Source: Choristocarpus tenellus KU-1152 (Eukaryota > Phaeophyceae). From it: a DNA stretch of 46,670 bases. Of this stretch, positions 1 to 12,079 are shown one piece after another. The number at the start of each line of letters is the position of its first letter. Within the stretch, counting starts at the first letter, position 1. Location: the NCBI GenBank assembly GCA_964200185.2, contig CAXNAD020000019.1:1-46670 (forward strand), in the 5' to 3' direction. The notes beneath the pieces were generated by a model. That model made no database searches, was not told the DNA's origin, and was given only the letters and a program-made list of their open reading frames with translations. The position numbers and the translations under genes were made by a program.

Positions 1-20
1 CATAGCATCGTTTTAAGGTC

Positions 21-77
21 GTTGGATTTGAGTTGTACATCCTGGAAGGTGAGCATTGAGGGGCGCCTGTAACACTT
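21..77 (+). repeat. Left copy of 57-bp exact terminal inverted repeat
   Basis: These 57 bases occur again, reverse-complemented and without mismatch, as the last 57 bases of the window. After base 77 the two copies diverge at once. An exact match that stops at the very end of the sequence could be a shared assembly k-mer in a dispersed repeat lying in opposite orientations, or the edge of a mobile element. No complete reading frame crosses it. Confidence 0.9.
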
Positions 78-1470
78 CTACAAGCTGTTGAAGGTGGTGA
101 ACGATATGGCCAGAGATTCGAGGAGCATGACAATATCGTTACTATGGGAGGCCACAAAGAGTACTTTTCTTGACAGGAGCCAGGCAGGGAACGAGTCCAA
201 GAAACAGGATTCAGGGTGAGATAAACCTGGTGGTTCAAATCACAAGATTTTGAGAAACCTGCAATTCCTTGGTTCAGATGTGGCAAGAGATGCCACATCT
301 GAAGCCAATGCCAATCTGCTATTCCGATCCAGGTTGTTGATAGGCAACATGCTTATTATGTTTGTGGGCAGACACAAGCATTTGCAGTTGGTCCCAGGCA
401 AGGTGACAAACGGCAGACATCCCCTGCACCTGGAGGAGGCTGATGTCATCTTGGGATCGCAGTCATCCTCATCAAATCATGTTCATGTGGCAGATGGCAC
501 CACTGCTGTGATCAACAATTTCACAATTCCAATGCACACACATGGCTATCCAATTCGGATATGACCCCAAGGTGTTGTGGAATCGAGTTTGCCGTGATGC
601 GTGGCGATGATGATGATATCGGTAACCAGATCGTGACAGATTTTGAGATTGACAGTCCACTTGTATACAATTATGAAAAAGGTGTATGGAGGTTTTCACC
701 ATGAACACTATGCTATCGTAGTGATAATTGTAATTCATTTTGAAATGATCCATCAAAATGATAGGAAGTAATAGCGTAACGGTTACTTTCACTATAACTA
801 GCACCGATACTGCAAACGTTTCTCTACCATTGACTTATGTTTCATTTGAATTTTCTAAATGTAAAAGGATTAAATGTATGCAATATTTGAACCTTTCAGA
901 CTAGGGGGACAGATTTCTGAACTTGATAGCCCAAAACGTATCAAATGTGCAGTGAGTACCACGTATTCTCCCTCAAGAAGAAAAAACACATGTCCGACAT
1001 GATGACGGATTCATCTTTTTGAGAAAGAGGCTGGTTAAGTTATATCAATAACTATACTCCATGGATAGTTTCATTATAGTGCCAAACAAAAGACTGCAGT
1101 TACTGCATGTCCCATTCCAATCAAAAAGGGCTGTCAGATGATTAGTCTTCAGTGGTCTTCTAATGATGAGTCCCATCAAAAAGAGAAAAGGTTCGGATGA
1201 TGAGACAGATGAGATCTCCCAAAAGGATGAGTCTTCACAGTAGCAAGGATGAAGAGTCTGGTGCATCCAACTGCGTCAAGCATTGTGGAAACTGTTGACA
1301 GAGAGCATTTTGAACTGGATGGATTCGTTTGAGTGTAGGGGTTTCAAAAAAAGCCCTAAAATCTTGTACGATCATGTGGCGATGCACGACATATCCTTAA
1401 GAACTGCTGAGAGGTCAGATCTGGTGTTGCTATAGCAAGATATCAATATCGGAAACTAAAGAGATAAACT
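78..1470. other. Gene-free accessory DNA with short fragmented frames
   Basis: The longest open stretch is on the + strand at 250-564, about 104 codons, with no family motif that I recognise and no convincing splice partners. The rest is broken by stops in all frames. The flanking 57-bp repeat and the transposase-like scrap at about 1.5 kb suggest decayed mobile DNA, but this is inference. Confidence 0.4.
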
Positions 1471-1481
1471 ATTCAATCTCA

Positions 1482-1643
1482 TTTCCCCAAAAATCAGATC
1501 AATGAGATCGTAGCGGAGACGAACATGAACTTGGGAAGTGGTAGGCGTCCAGTGCCTCTTGACACATTGCGCATGTTAGGTGCTAGTTGTGTAGAGCGTG
1601 GATGGCAAACAGGAGGGCTATTGGGTAGAAGAGGATAACTCAC
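1482..1643 (+). pseudogene. Possible piggyBac-like (DDE_Tnp_1_7) transposase scrap
   Basis: One frame stays open for about 53 codons and contains NEIVAETN followed by a PVPLDTLRMLG-like stretch. PiggyBac-type transposases have an EIV-x-ETN segment followed by a T-x-x-E/D-x-x-x-F-x-G segment near the start of the catalytic domain, so the order and spacing fit. No DDE residues or C-terminal cysteine domain follow, so at most this is a short relic. A chance resemblance is a real alternative. Confidence 0.25.
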
Positions 1644-2099
1644 AGTTAATGTTGGGTCCTGGCCTCATTTGTTTCTTGTCCTTCTCTCGCTTCAGGGGCC
1701 TTGTCTTTGTCTCCACATCTGCCTTGACTACTAACGTAAAGGGAAAAACTGAGGGAACTCAGTTTTTTTTTTTTCTAATGTTAAAAATTCTAATTTTTCA
1801 GTAAGTTTATTGAATTTTTCTACATCAATATTGTATTCAATATTGTGTAAGTCAACTATAGATCATAGTTTTTCAGTATTTTGTTGAGTTTTTTTCTCAG
1901 GGCCTACGACATCAAGATCACCCCTTTGCAGCCTTACGATATGTGATCATCTCAAGTTTGAGGGTGTGGCAGCAGGTAGGGATAGTGCGAATGGGGGTGG
2001 AAAGCACAAATGGAGACTGCTGATCTGAATGTGGGATAACCTCTTTTTTTTAGCAACTTGCTCTCATGGGATAGAACCTGTTGTGGTCTAGACATAAAG

Positions 2100-2345
2100 A
2101 TTAAAAAGTAAGACCAGCTGGCCAGTGGACATGGACCGATGTACTACCCTGTGGACGGTCCAGAATTGAGAATGTTTGACCTGACCTAGCCGGCAGACTT
2201 GGACTGGGTCAATACCTGGTGGATGGATATGGACCAGGATATGTTAAATCTTTGTGGGAACGGTCCGGACATGGACATACAACAGTCTAGTGGACATGGA
2301 CTGGGACATAAATAAATTTGGGACTGGTCTGGCCTGTGCAGGGAC
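2100..2345 (+). repeat. Cluster of degenerate GTGGACATGGAC motifs
   Basis: The core GTGGACATGGAC or a one-to-three-base variant occurs repeatedly here, for example at about 2127, 2151, 2219, 2262 and 2290, often followed by CNG or CTGG. Spacing is irregular, so this is not a clean tandem array. The same motif in reverse complement is clustered at about 35.93-36.11 kb inside the inverted-repeat element. No coding meaning is evident. Confidence 0.55.
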
Positions 2346-2439
2346 ATTTGAATTTGCTGGCCCAGTGAAATGCCCTGCAGAAATCCTTTTGGAAAATACA
2401 CTATTTTCGGTCAAAAAATGCAGTTTCAAAAACTAACCT

Positions 2440-5054
2440 GTGATTTTTTTTGTCCCATGCCATCATATATCACTTGCAGGAAAACCAGCAGGAAGACCAG
2501 CAGCTACAAAACAGTAGCAGCAAAAAACATCAATCCATGAGCTTATTCTATACTATACCTTTTCATTAAAAAAAGCTAACCTTCAAACATACTTTCATGC
2601 TAAAATATATCGATTTTGCACATTCCCTTCAATTTATGTTCCTTCTCCTTCTGGTGGAAGAATATTGTAACCTTACCCTGGACTAGCACTAAATATTTAA
2701 CATTCTGGTAAAGGTGACCTAAAATTGAAACAATCAAAAAACTGAACTGCAAATCATCTAATACCTGAAAAGAAAGTGGTACTACTGGTGATGATGATGG
2801 TGATATTGGTTCTATGTAGGGTTAAAATTATCTCGCTCCTTTGGTGCTAGATCCTGCAAAAATACATCACACAAGTTCAAAAAGCTGAAGCTACAATATT
2901 AAGAGTACTTCATTACATCACTGGGAAGAGCTACAAACTGGTGTCATGAGAGTTCAATAAATTTATAAGGATTCAACCTCTTGAATGTGTACAAAAATAG
3001 TAAATGATTTTAAAAGGAAACACAATGTCATCCATCACCAAGTTTAATCCAATCGATGCAGCATGTACCCTTTGGAAACTATGCATATAGATACATATGA
3101 GTAGTAATGATACCATTTAATCTTGTGATTAAACAGTCATAATTACCTGATATCAAAATTGATGTCAAAATTTGGGTCTAAAATCGAAAGGAAGGTTACC
3201 TAGAAAAGTATGTATTTCTCGTTTTTGTTCAATTATAATACTCATGTCCAGAACTTCTCCCACATCACTGAAACATCTTGAGAATATTTTGAATTGTTTC
3301 TAGTTCTTTTATTAAGATGACAGTTTCATTGGATTGTAATCCCCCAAATGTGTTTTTCACCCTTAGCCTTCTAATTCTCTTAATTAACCATTTGGTGCTC
3401 CTCTCAATATATGTATATATATATATTTGTTATGCAATTATGCCATGTTTCTATTGCTGATATCGTTGATTTTATTACTTCAAAGTACTCTGCACTCTAT
3501 TAGTAGTTGGAAATCACATAGCTGTGTGTGGGGATATTTTGGTTGATATAGATTTCTAGTTGGGAGAGCACAGAACAAATTGCTCACCTCCTTATCCCTC
3601 ATGCTATTCTGCGACATACTTGCGAGGTATTTTTTATTATTTCAGTACAAATATGTGACTTTAATGCATTTCCTCCCTGAGCAAGACAAAACTGAGTATC
3701 AGAGTCAGAACGAAAATGACTATTTAGCTTATGCCATATGGCGTACATATTGTGTAGTGCATTTTCAGTATGCCATTATTACGTCCCCCTCGATTTTTGT
3801 TGTTGCTGTTCTTGTTTGTTTTTTAAACAACAATGACAGTAGCAGCATTACTGTTACTGATACTGTTTTTACTCAATATACAGTACTGCAAAAATCATCA
3901 TTCAAACAGTCATCACTGCTACTTACAATGCAATAGCATTTAGAGTTTTGAAGTGAACGTTGACTATAGGTAATTAAGAGTAATAATGTTAACAACCAAC
4001 CTCAAAAAATGCTACAAGAGGGGGTAGGGAAGAAAAAAGTGCAGCAAAATGTCAATGTGTATGCCATGGATAGTGTATTTAGTGGTGGTGGTGTTGTGGT
4101 ACTCCGGCGGTATGTAGTAGTAAGATTTGGAGTACTGGTATAAATAACAACACACAATGATGACAAAACAGATTGACAACAGACATCACCATTGTCACTG
4201 AATGAGTAGCTATACTACACACGCGCCTTAAATGCTAACAGAGCATGCACACATGCACAAAACAGCACCACAAGCTCCCCATTGCGGACAAACTACAGCG
4301 TGCATGGAAAATTCCACTTCCTTCCCTTTCATAGAATTGAATGCCCCAAAAAAAATTCTGTGAAGGAATAATTAATGAAGTACTTTGAGTTTTGTGACCT
4401 AGTGTGAGAATTTGCCGTGGTAGACAAGGAAAGCAGCTGAAATCATGACAAGAGAAGAAGAAAATGATAGGGAGGGCAAGCGAAAGATTAAAGAGTGGAT
4501 AGCTTGAAACCAGACCTGGTAATCAGGAAGTTAATAAGAAATGAGTGGCAGTAGGAGACAGGGGCTAAGGAGGAGTAGACAAAGAAAAGTCTAAGGTTTG
4601 AGTAAGGGGTACGGACAAAGGGGGCAAGATCAAGGCAACTCCTGACCAATCTTCCCCACAGGGAGAGGGAGAGGAGTCTTGGTAGCAAAGGTAGAGGTGT
4701 GTGCTAAACAGACAAAAATATTTGAGCGAGTTTACCAGGTATTGGTGGGGAAACTGATGATGTCGAGTGTAGTAGTGTAGGGTGGTATTTGGTGGGAACT
4801 CAGCATGTGCCTACCATGAACCATTTAAATTTACTTCATGGATGCCAAGGAATTAAATTATCAACGACAGCAACAGCTCAATCTTAAACTGGTCATGTAG
4901 ATCTGATACACCCCTCCAATTATGACTTTCACGGGGTGTCCAACCGATTTCCCGCCCTACTTTGTGCACTGAAGTGTTAGTTCTATTGGAAATGTACAGG
5001 GATATTACCACTGCAACCGCAACTGCATGACCTATGTCCGTAGAATTTTGACCC
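2440..5054. other. AT-rich gene-free stretch
   Basis: No recognisable protein family, RNA gene or paired splice sites were found. There is a short AT dinucleotide run near 3410-3425. A 118-codon + strand frame at 3580-3936 has a hydrophobic, low-complexity composition with a run of Asn, Asp, Ser and Thr, and I do not regard it as a gene. Confidence 0.4.
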
Positions 5055-5123
5055 AACTACAAACTGATGTATCTATCAACTACAAACTGATGTATCTATC
5101 AACTACAACCTGATGTATCTATC
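5055..5123 (+). repeat. 23-bp tandem repeat, three copies
   Basis: The unit AACTACAAACTGATGTATCT plus ATC repeats at 5055, 5078 and 5101, the third copy with one A-to-C change. It is a short minisatellite and too brief and gapless to be a CRISPR array. Another array in this window, at 46,056, has the same 23-bp period but an unrelated sequence. Confidence 0.9.
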
Positions 5124-5219
5124 GCTTTGTACCAACCCTAGTATAGCACTCAGTCCTTAACTAGCACTTTCATTGTGACTATAAATCAGATTCCACCTTA
5201 TATCATGTCTAACGGCATC

Positions 5220-5810
5220 TATTTCATCACCCTGTAGAGGTGATAGTTGGAGGACCTTGGGTGATAACAGGGATGGTTACACATATGTGGAGTCCTGATC
5301 AAGCAATCAGTAGTAGTTTATGCTTCTCCAGTGGAAAACATGGATATTCCTAGGCATATATGATGGAACTGGCAGATTAGTCCAATGTAGGGTGATTGCT
5401 GGCTGGATGACCCATGAAAGTCATGATTGGGGGGATACCAGGTCTACTTAGGTCAGCCATAGATCATCACACTTGCTCCTGTCGCCAAGATTACTATTCA
5501 CAAGCAATTCGTGAAGAAATGGAAAGGTGAGAGCTCAACATAGGGCAATACTTAATGGGGTACTTGATGATAAGAGTCACGACTCAATGATCTTGACAAT
5601 GATCAGATTGGTAACTGGACATAGATACACTTGTTTAGAGTTCCGCCTAAACAATCAGCCGTAGTTGTTGTGCTGCTTCAGTTACCAACTGGAATTGATG
5701 TTCCTTAGTATCTGTGATGAGACGAACAGATTAGGTGACACTGTAGGGTGACAACTGGTTTGTTAACCGCAAAAGTCATTGTTGGGGATGCTGGGGATGT
5801 GATGTAAACA
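5220..5810 (+). repeat. Diverged direct duplication, unit about 350 bp
   Basis: The segment around 5270-5440 can be aligned by eye with 5620-5800. Shared landmarks in the same order are an AATCAG-x-x-GTAG stretch, CAGATTAG at 5373 and 5727, a TGTAGGGTG box, and AAAGTCAT-TGGGG. A shorter third trace of the TGTAGGGTG box appears near 5890. Divergence is high, so this is an old duplication. No reading frame is conserved across the copies. Confidence 0.5.
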
Positions 5811-5902
5811 GGGTCAGTTGCAGAATTTTTTGTTCTTACCACAAGCATTTCGAACCATGTTGCCGAATCTGATAGAGTAGTACGCATTGTAGGGTGGTAG
5901 CT

Positions 5903-5952
5903 AGTGTACACGATGCATGGAAACAGTGACAGTGTACACGATGCATGGAAAC
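5903..5952 (+). repeat. 22-bp direct repeat pair (28-bp spacing)
   Basis: AGTGTACACGATGCATGGAA plus AC occurs at 5903 and 5931, separated by six bases. The two copies are identical, so this is a recent local duplication. Confidence 0.85.
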
Positions 5953-6116
5953 TTCAAGATATAGTGCTAATAGACTTTTTGTGATTGGACTGTTTATACT
6001 TGTTGGCTTTAGAATATTATGAAGAAAGAGACATGTATGCCATATATCACAGTCCTTATGTTTGGAGTAACCCTCAAGCCTACTCACTACCAAAACACTC
6101 AAAGTGCAGGTGTATA

Positions 6117-6160
6117 CCTTGCATGATTACACCTTGCATTATTACATCTTGCATAATTTT
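6117..6160 (+). repeat. 15-bp imperfect tandem repeat, about three copies
   Basis: The unit CCTTGCATGATTACA repeats with small changes at 6117, 6132 and 6147. It has no associated gene. Confidence 0.7.
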
Positions 6161-7719
6161 CCTTTATAAGCGATGGATTGGTACTTGACTAGTTCTAGTG
6201 GGACTGTGGGCTTAAAGCACAGGTATACCAATGCATCTGATCCAACTTAACCTGCCGAGAAGGTGTGTAACCTATCAGAACACATGCCAAATATTTCCAC
6301 TTTTAGACAGTGCAAGGTCAAAATACCCCAAAATACTAACACATATTTTTCTCGTCTTGTCAGTGGATACATCAAAAGATCTGTGGGAAGTACAGTAGGA
6401 TAGTTTAGAATTTAGGGGGGAATGGAACACAACTTAGGGGACCAAAAAAATGAGGGAGAGGATGGAGGAGGGGTAAGGTGCAACGATTGCAGTGTGGTTG
6501 GGGACTATTTGAGTCCTAGACATTTCAGATTGGGATAGAAATCAGAAATTACTCACAGGTAAATATTCTGAGGTTTGTGATCCAACAGGGAGTAGGAAAA
6601 AAAAATAGGAAGAGGGAGTAGGGGTGAGGGTAGGTTGGGGACGTGGGAATCACAGTGGTTTGAGTGCACTAGCAAGGGATGCATGTGAATAAGTTAGTAG
6701 AAGACACATTTCAAGGTAGGGCATTGACTTCCTCCAGCAGTAAGGCACACAAGATACCAGGATGAAGATAGAGACCACTAGGTGGTTCAAGGACCTTCCA
6801 AGGGGAAAAAATTCGGAACATAAACGCCAGAACAATAGTGGGTGTCCCAAGAGAGAATTATGTTGCTGCTACCAAACCAGCCCACTTCCATAAAGTGCTT
6901 GATCCTATGGTGTTACATCTTGTTGTATAGAGGATCTGGACAACAAAAATAGCTATTGATCCAGAAAGTATCAAGGGTGAGACAGGCGTGGGAGATGGTG
7001 TATGTCAAATCATAGTACACACCTATAGAATGAAATAGAGCTGCCAAGGTTTGGGAACACAATGAGTGCATGTATAACTCAGGGACTCTGATACCCAATG
7101 TTTGTGGAAAGCAGAGCACAGGGTAGTAGAACCTGATAGTGAATGCACGATCAGATTGTATGATAACTCCACAATCCACAAATATTATACTGGAGGCTGG
7201 GACTAAAAGAGGGGGAGTTTATATAGAGATGTGTGAGTAGTAATGGGAGAACTGGTTCGCAGGTTCTATGAGGCCTCCCTTGTGCTTTTTTCTTTTGACG
7301 GCTGGTGTACCCAGTGGAATTGCACCAGAGTAGGGGTTGACTGGGCAAACTAGTGGGAGGAGGTGAGAGGGGATAGTACAGCAGTGGGATCAAGATATAG
7401 ACTTGTCTGGAGGATAGGGAAAGAAGGTAGCCAAGACCAATGTTGGACGACTATACTTAGGATAAGGAAGAAAAAAGGATTTAGAGATCAATGACACAAC
7501 ATAGACCATAAGTGAAGAATGTGTCTGCAGATGGAATTTCTAGACGCACAAGGACAGTACTCTCAGACTAACCTCAATACTCTGATCTGCAGATTGAACG
7601 ACAAGAGTAATATTTGTGTAAGGAAGGGAGGATGAAGTAGTTGGATGCAGCCCAAGTACACCAGAGGATTGTCTGCACCATCTCGTGATAAGTATTAAAA
7701 AGGGGATTCGGGAGGGGGG

Positions 7720-7729
7720 NNNNNNNNNN
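7720..7729. other. Assembly gap (10 N)
   Basis: Ten unknown bases directly follow a G-rich run on the left, and a long poly-G tract lies 38 bases to the right. The gap size is likely a placeholder, so distances across it are not reliable. Confidence 0.95.
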
Positions 7730-7766
7730 GCGTCTGTTCCTACCCTTCGGGTAATATCTTAAAAAA

Positions 7767-7790
7767 GGGGGTGGGGGGGGGGGGGGGGGG
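7767..7790 (+). repeat. Poly-G tract beside the gap
   Basis: A run of G broken by a single T follows AAAAAA. Poly-G runs like this stop sequencing polymerases and commonly mark assembly breaks. Whether the true length is longer cannot be known here. Confidence 0.85.
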
Positions 7791-7897
7791 ATTTTGGTAC
7801 ATACAGGAAGGAACTGGAGTATTTGGCTTGACCATAGTACTTGGAAGTTAGAGGTGAACCAAGAAATAGTATTGGTGTCTCTATCCTTGGATTAACA

Positions 7898-8270
7898 GCA
7901 ATTGAGCTGGTATAGTAAGGGGTAAGATACATATATTTGTACATATTAATTCAATACTCCACCTTGTCTTGACCTTCCAACTGCTCACACAACATATCCA
8001 TTTCCTTCCCTCTAAGGGGCTTTTGAGGGGTGAGTAGAACATTGAATTTTTTTTAACTTGAATATCTGCATTGACCCCAGTAGTCGGGAGCCTTAAGTAA
8101 AGGCAGAGGTAGAGTGTATGTGCTGGTCTGGGAGTGAGGGCAATCGATTTGGCACAGCAAGGGAGGGGCAAGATATATACTAATACAATCTACTCCAGAG
8201 TACAATACTTCCACAAACACTTTCTCGACCTTCCAACTGCCCACACGACATTTCCACCATTTTTTTCCCT
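7898..8270 (+). repeat. Diverged direct duplication, unit about 240 bp
   Basis: The stretch at about 7898-8010 aligns with about 8141-8270. Both start with GCAAT-GA and continue through an AAGATA-ATAT box and a GACCTTCCAACTGC box to a TTTCC-rich end. On the + strand both copies could read DLPTAHTT, which may mean this was once coding. It precedes the decayed retrotransposon and may belong to it. Confidence 0.5.
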
Positions 8271-8899
8271 TTGTCAAATAGTAATGGAAGGGATCATATC
8301 CCAAGTATTGCTTCTTCCCTTGATCAAGTCCAGACGGATATCCGGGACTGGATGGGTATCGATCACCATGGTTAAGGTTCCTGGTAGACTTAGCATCACC
8401 CATGCAATATTCCCCATGCATACGGTGGATCTCCTGGTGCATGAGGTGACCACCCCTCAACTAGAGGGGGAGACTGCTCATAAGGGGCTGTTAGGGTATC
8501 CAAGTTCCTCCATCTGGTTTCTAGCCTTCTACTGGTCAATGATGGAAAGTTCTCCAGGGATGAACAGTTCACCGTCTTAGCATCAGAGAACAATCAGGAG
8601 CTGTCCACCTGGGTACTGCAATGGTCCTCAAAGCACCTAAATAAGAACCCGCACGAGCTCAGGTGAGGTGTAATGGGAGCTAAGGACAGAGTAGCAACGT
8701 TACAATACTGCCCCCCTACGGGGGAGTTTACCTGCACCTCCTCTGGATGGCTTTCATGAGAGTAAACATCAACTCTGCAACGGGCTCTGATGGGATGTGC
8801 CCCAAGTCATGTGTTATCAACCATTATAACAGATGTCAGCCATGAGGAGGTAGGCCGCAGAGGCATTTGCCAAGCTATGGGAACTTGCCTACACCTCCC

Positions 8900-10930
8900 C
8901 ATACTCTTGACTTCCTGAGGTTTGGAAGCCCCAGATCACTTTCAGACTGTCAGCAATAGGGGAGAAGTGTTGCCCAGTTGCCTGTGTATTCAGGAGGGCA
9001 TGTAGTTCAGCCTCCCGTGTGAACTATCACTCCTACTTCAAGGATCATTGTTGAGGTATAGGGCAGTTTGGTGTATGGGTCCTAAATGGGGTTGAGCGTG
9101 CCCTGCTGGGCATTAATCCAGAAATTAGTGTGGCAAATGGGTAATTAAACTTGATGGAAAAATGTCTTAACAGTGAACATCGTTCAACTTCCGTCAAGGC
9201 CCTCCTGGAAGTCCTACCTGGACTCCTGCCATATGTAGGCAAGGCATGCAGGGGTACCCATGATCTTCTTTTCCCACTAGAAAAGGGAGAGATAAAAAAT
9301 AATACGCTCAAGGAGAGGGACACAACAAAGAGATTCACTTGGCACCTTACTCTACTGCATGGCCACAGCCCAAACTCTCCACCAGGTCCAGTCCACCTTT
9401 GGATCTCAGGGGGTTCCTTCCCAAAGCTTCCTGGAAGATATATGTATCTCCACAAGAGAGATAATATACATCTACTCCTATAAGCTGCTTTTGTTCAGCT
9501 GAATGTGGACCTGTATGAGGTGGGCATGGTACTAAACACGAATAAGACCTATGCTACAGTTCCCCAGGGCCACCAGCCCATACCTTCGGAACTGTAACTC
9601 CTAGCTACTGCAGAAATCAACCTAGGTCTGAATCAAATGGTTTTGTTGCACTAGAAGCTTCGGTAGAGATAGATGAATTCATCCAAACCCACATGACCCA
9701 GGTGATCGAGAGCTCAGGTTCACAAATGCTGGCCACACACCTGAGTGAGATGGAGGATAAGTAATTGCCTGGCTCCTCAATTCCTGGTCCCTCTCTTCCT
9801 ATTTGGGATATTTAATGTGGGTCATTCCCACCCACCTGGTATGCTCCACGGAACAAGCTGAAAACACATTGTTGTGGATTGTGGAGAAGATAATGGATAA
9901 ACAGACTCAGCTGGGGGCACTGAGTTCTTTGATGGGGTGTGCGAAAAAGAATATATCTCTCTACACCTTGAAACACTCCAACAATTACAGGCACAGATGT
10001 CCACAAGTTCAGGGGGCCTAGGCCTATCCTTCATGAGAAACCGTCAGCATGAACTTTTGTGGGATCGCTAGGGACCATTCTTCCCAGCCTCCTAGCAAGG
10101 CAATAAATAAGGGGTCAATGGAGAAGCATCACCCATGACATTGCGCGATTCCCACGGCCCAGGTCCTGGGATCACCAATCCACACCCTTTTCTCATCAAC
10201 TATCACTTTCGAGAACTTGGAGGGATATATTGGCCAAGGCTAGGTAGACTGGGCAGGAACAACAACCACCACTCCTGTCCCAAAGGTTCAGACTATGGCA
10301 ACTCATGATGCCATGATCACGAGGAGGGCACAACATGAAATCACCCCCTTTCCGAACATGATGGGGACAGGATTTCGTTCAACTCCTTTCAGACGCAACC
10401 TACCTTCCTCATGATACACAGGATCAAGGGAGGAAAAGTCCTTCCCTAACACTAGCTAGAGCAGATAAGAGATCAATGCATGAGCCACTTAAAACCAGCA
10501 CGCCAGATTCCTCCAGTGGAATTTAGACTTGCCACAAGTGGATATCTTTAGGGAGGGAGGAGGCCCTATCCAAGAGATGCCTCGTGGCAGGAAGCAGGAG
10601 GCCCAAAATGTCAATACCCGACATGCTCTCACCTGCTCTAGGGCAGGAGGACAAGTAGGTCAGCACACGTCAATGGTGAAATGCTAGGACATCTCTGCAG
10701 GGAATTGGGCATCCCTTGCCCTATGGAGGATGACAGCCCATTTACAGTGGATCGGTTAATCTACATGGATGTGGTGTTCCACACTGGGGCACTCTCAAAC
10801 GCTGGCTCAGCTCTGCAGTGTAACAAAGGCCTTCTCCTGGATCTTGCTTGTGCAGAGGTTGAAGCAGCCTTTCACTTACAGCACTCATCCACCAACAACA
10901 ATGGTATACCTGCTGCCACTGCTGAGGCTT
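8900..10930 (+). pseudogene. Decayed LINE (non-LTR retrotransposon) reverse transcriptase
   Basis: Reading across many stops and frame changes, the order of segments matches a non-LTR reverse transcriptase. A relic like RPIAIGE is near 8940. GVERALLGIN lies near 9085, followed by the open stretch from 9151 with SVKALLEVLPGLLPYV and a DLLF ending. VGMVLNTNKTYA near 9520 corresponds to the region after the YADD box, and GGLGLSFMRNRQHELLW is near 10,010. VNTRHALTC near 10,610 resembles the cysteine-containing C-terminal domain, followed by an open frame at 10,681-10,932. The catalytic YADD itself is not intact. The element is long dead; its 5' end is unclear and no poly-A tail or target duplication was found. 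Confidence 0.65.
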
Positions 10931-11388
10931 GAAAGCATACTCTGAACCAGGGGTCTTTTGACCCTCATAGCCTTAGTCTCAACATCTTTGCAGTGGACAG
11001 TTTTTGGGCACCGTTGTGAAGCAAGTATAGATTTTCTCAGATGAGTTGGCCACCCATGTTGTAGGGAGGAAAGAGGCTGAAGATTATTGCAGGAAGGGGG
11101 CCGTCAAATCCTGTTTGAGCGAATGATACCAGTTGTTGCACAAGTGGCCCTCTCAGCACCTGTCATGCATTTCAAGCAAGAGACACCTGGCAGATGGCCA
11201 AAAAGGGGCCTGACAGATTCTTGTGAGGTTTCCCTACCTCTTTGCGTGCATTTGTAGGGCTAAAATAGGTCAGAAGCATCTTTGTACGCATTACTTTGTA
11301 GTGAAGTTTTTGAAGGGGAGAATGCTTATTTATATTAGTGTGAGTTTTCAAGTAGGAAGTACTTTTAGAAAGGTGTCTTAGTATTGAC

Positions 11389-11426
11389 GATAACTACTAC
11401 TACCACTACTACCACCACTACTACTG
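11389..11426 (+). repeat. CTA/CCA trinucleotide microsatellite
   Basis: An imperfect run of TAC and CAC triplets lies between the LINE relic and the mariner relic. Short trinucleotide runs also occur inside introns of the large gene near 17,150, 25,465 and 31,067. Confidence 0.8.
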
Positions 11427-12079
11427 TGTTTTAATTCAATTTCCAGTAGTGGTAGTCATGGCATAATATTGTTTTTTCCCTGACACATCTGGAGGTTGTG
11501 GTTTCCGTAGAGTTTTTCCGTATATGACTGAGGGTGGTGGAGATTGATGGGATGGGGCAACATGTGAAAATACACTCAATACTGTTATTCTGCTGTATTC
11601 TATTATGATGCCCTCTGATATTTTGCAGATATGTCAGGGAAATGTCAAACCAAAATCACAGGGATCCCTGTAAAAACAACATTTCATGTGAAAAATTCTT
11701 CTTCAAAAACCATTTGCTACCTCCTCTGTTCGGGATTAAATGTGATGTCACTTTTGCAAGCTCCGATCTCACCCGGAAATGGTCCAAATGATGTACATTC
11801 TGGAGGAGGCTTAGCTCTCATATAGATTGGGAGGCATGCAAAGTTCGACATGGTGGGCTGTCATGACTGTGCACCAGTGCAAAGTCGACCAAGCTGCATG
11901 ACAAGGTTCCAAAACCTTGTGAAACTGTCAAAGCAGGTGTTTATTGGGATGCCTAGGATGAAGGCCCTCCACCATTCGAGTGGCTCATCCATCCCATTGT
12001 CACCCTTCAGTCACAATTCTTCAACCCAGAAGTCTGTCTGGGGTCCAGGCTCAAACACCCTGACGAAGCACAGCATGGT

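Noticed and set aside
3580-3936. 118-codon open frame in AT-rich DNA
   Set aside because: Composition is that of low-complexity intergenic DNA, with no homology, no splice context and no conserved motif.
8053-8460. 135-codon minus-strand open frame and overlapping 148-codon plus-strand frame at 8134-8580
   Set aside because: They overlap on opposite strands, show no family motif and sit in a diverged duplication next to a dead retrotransposon.
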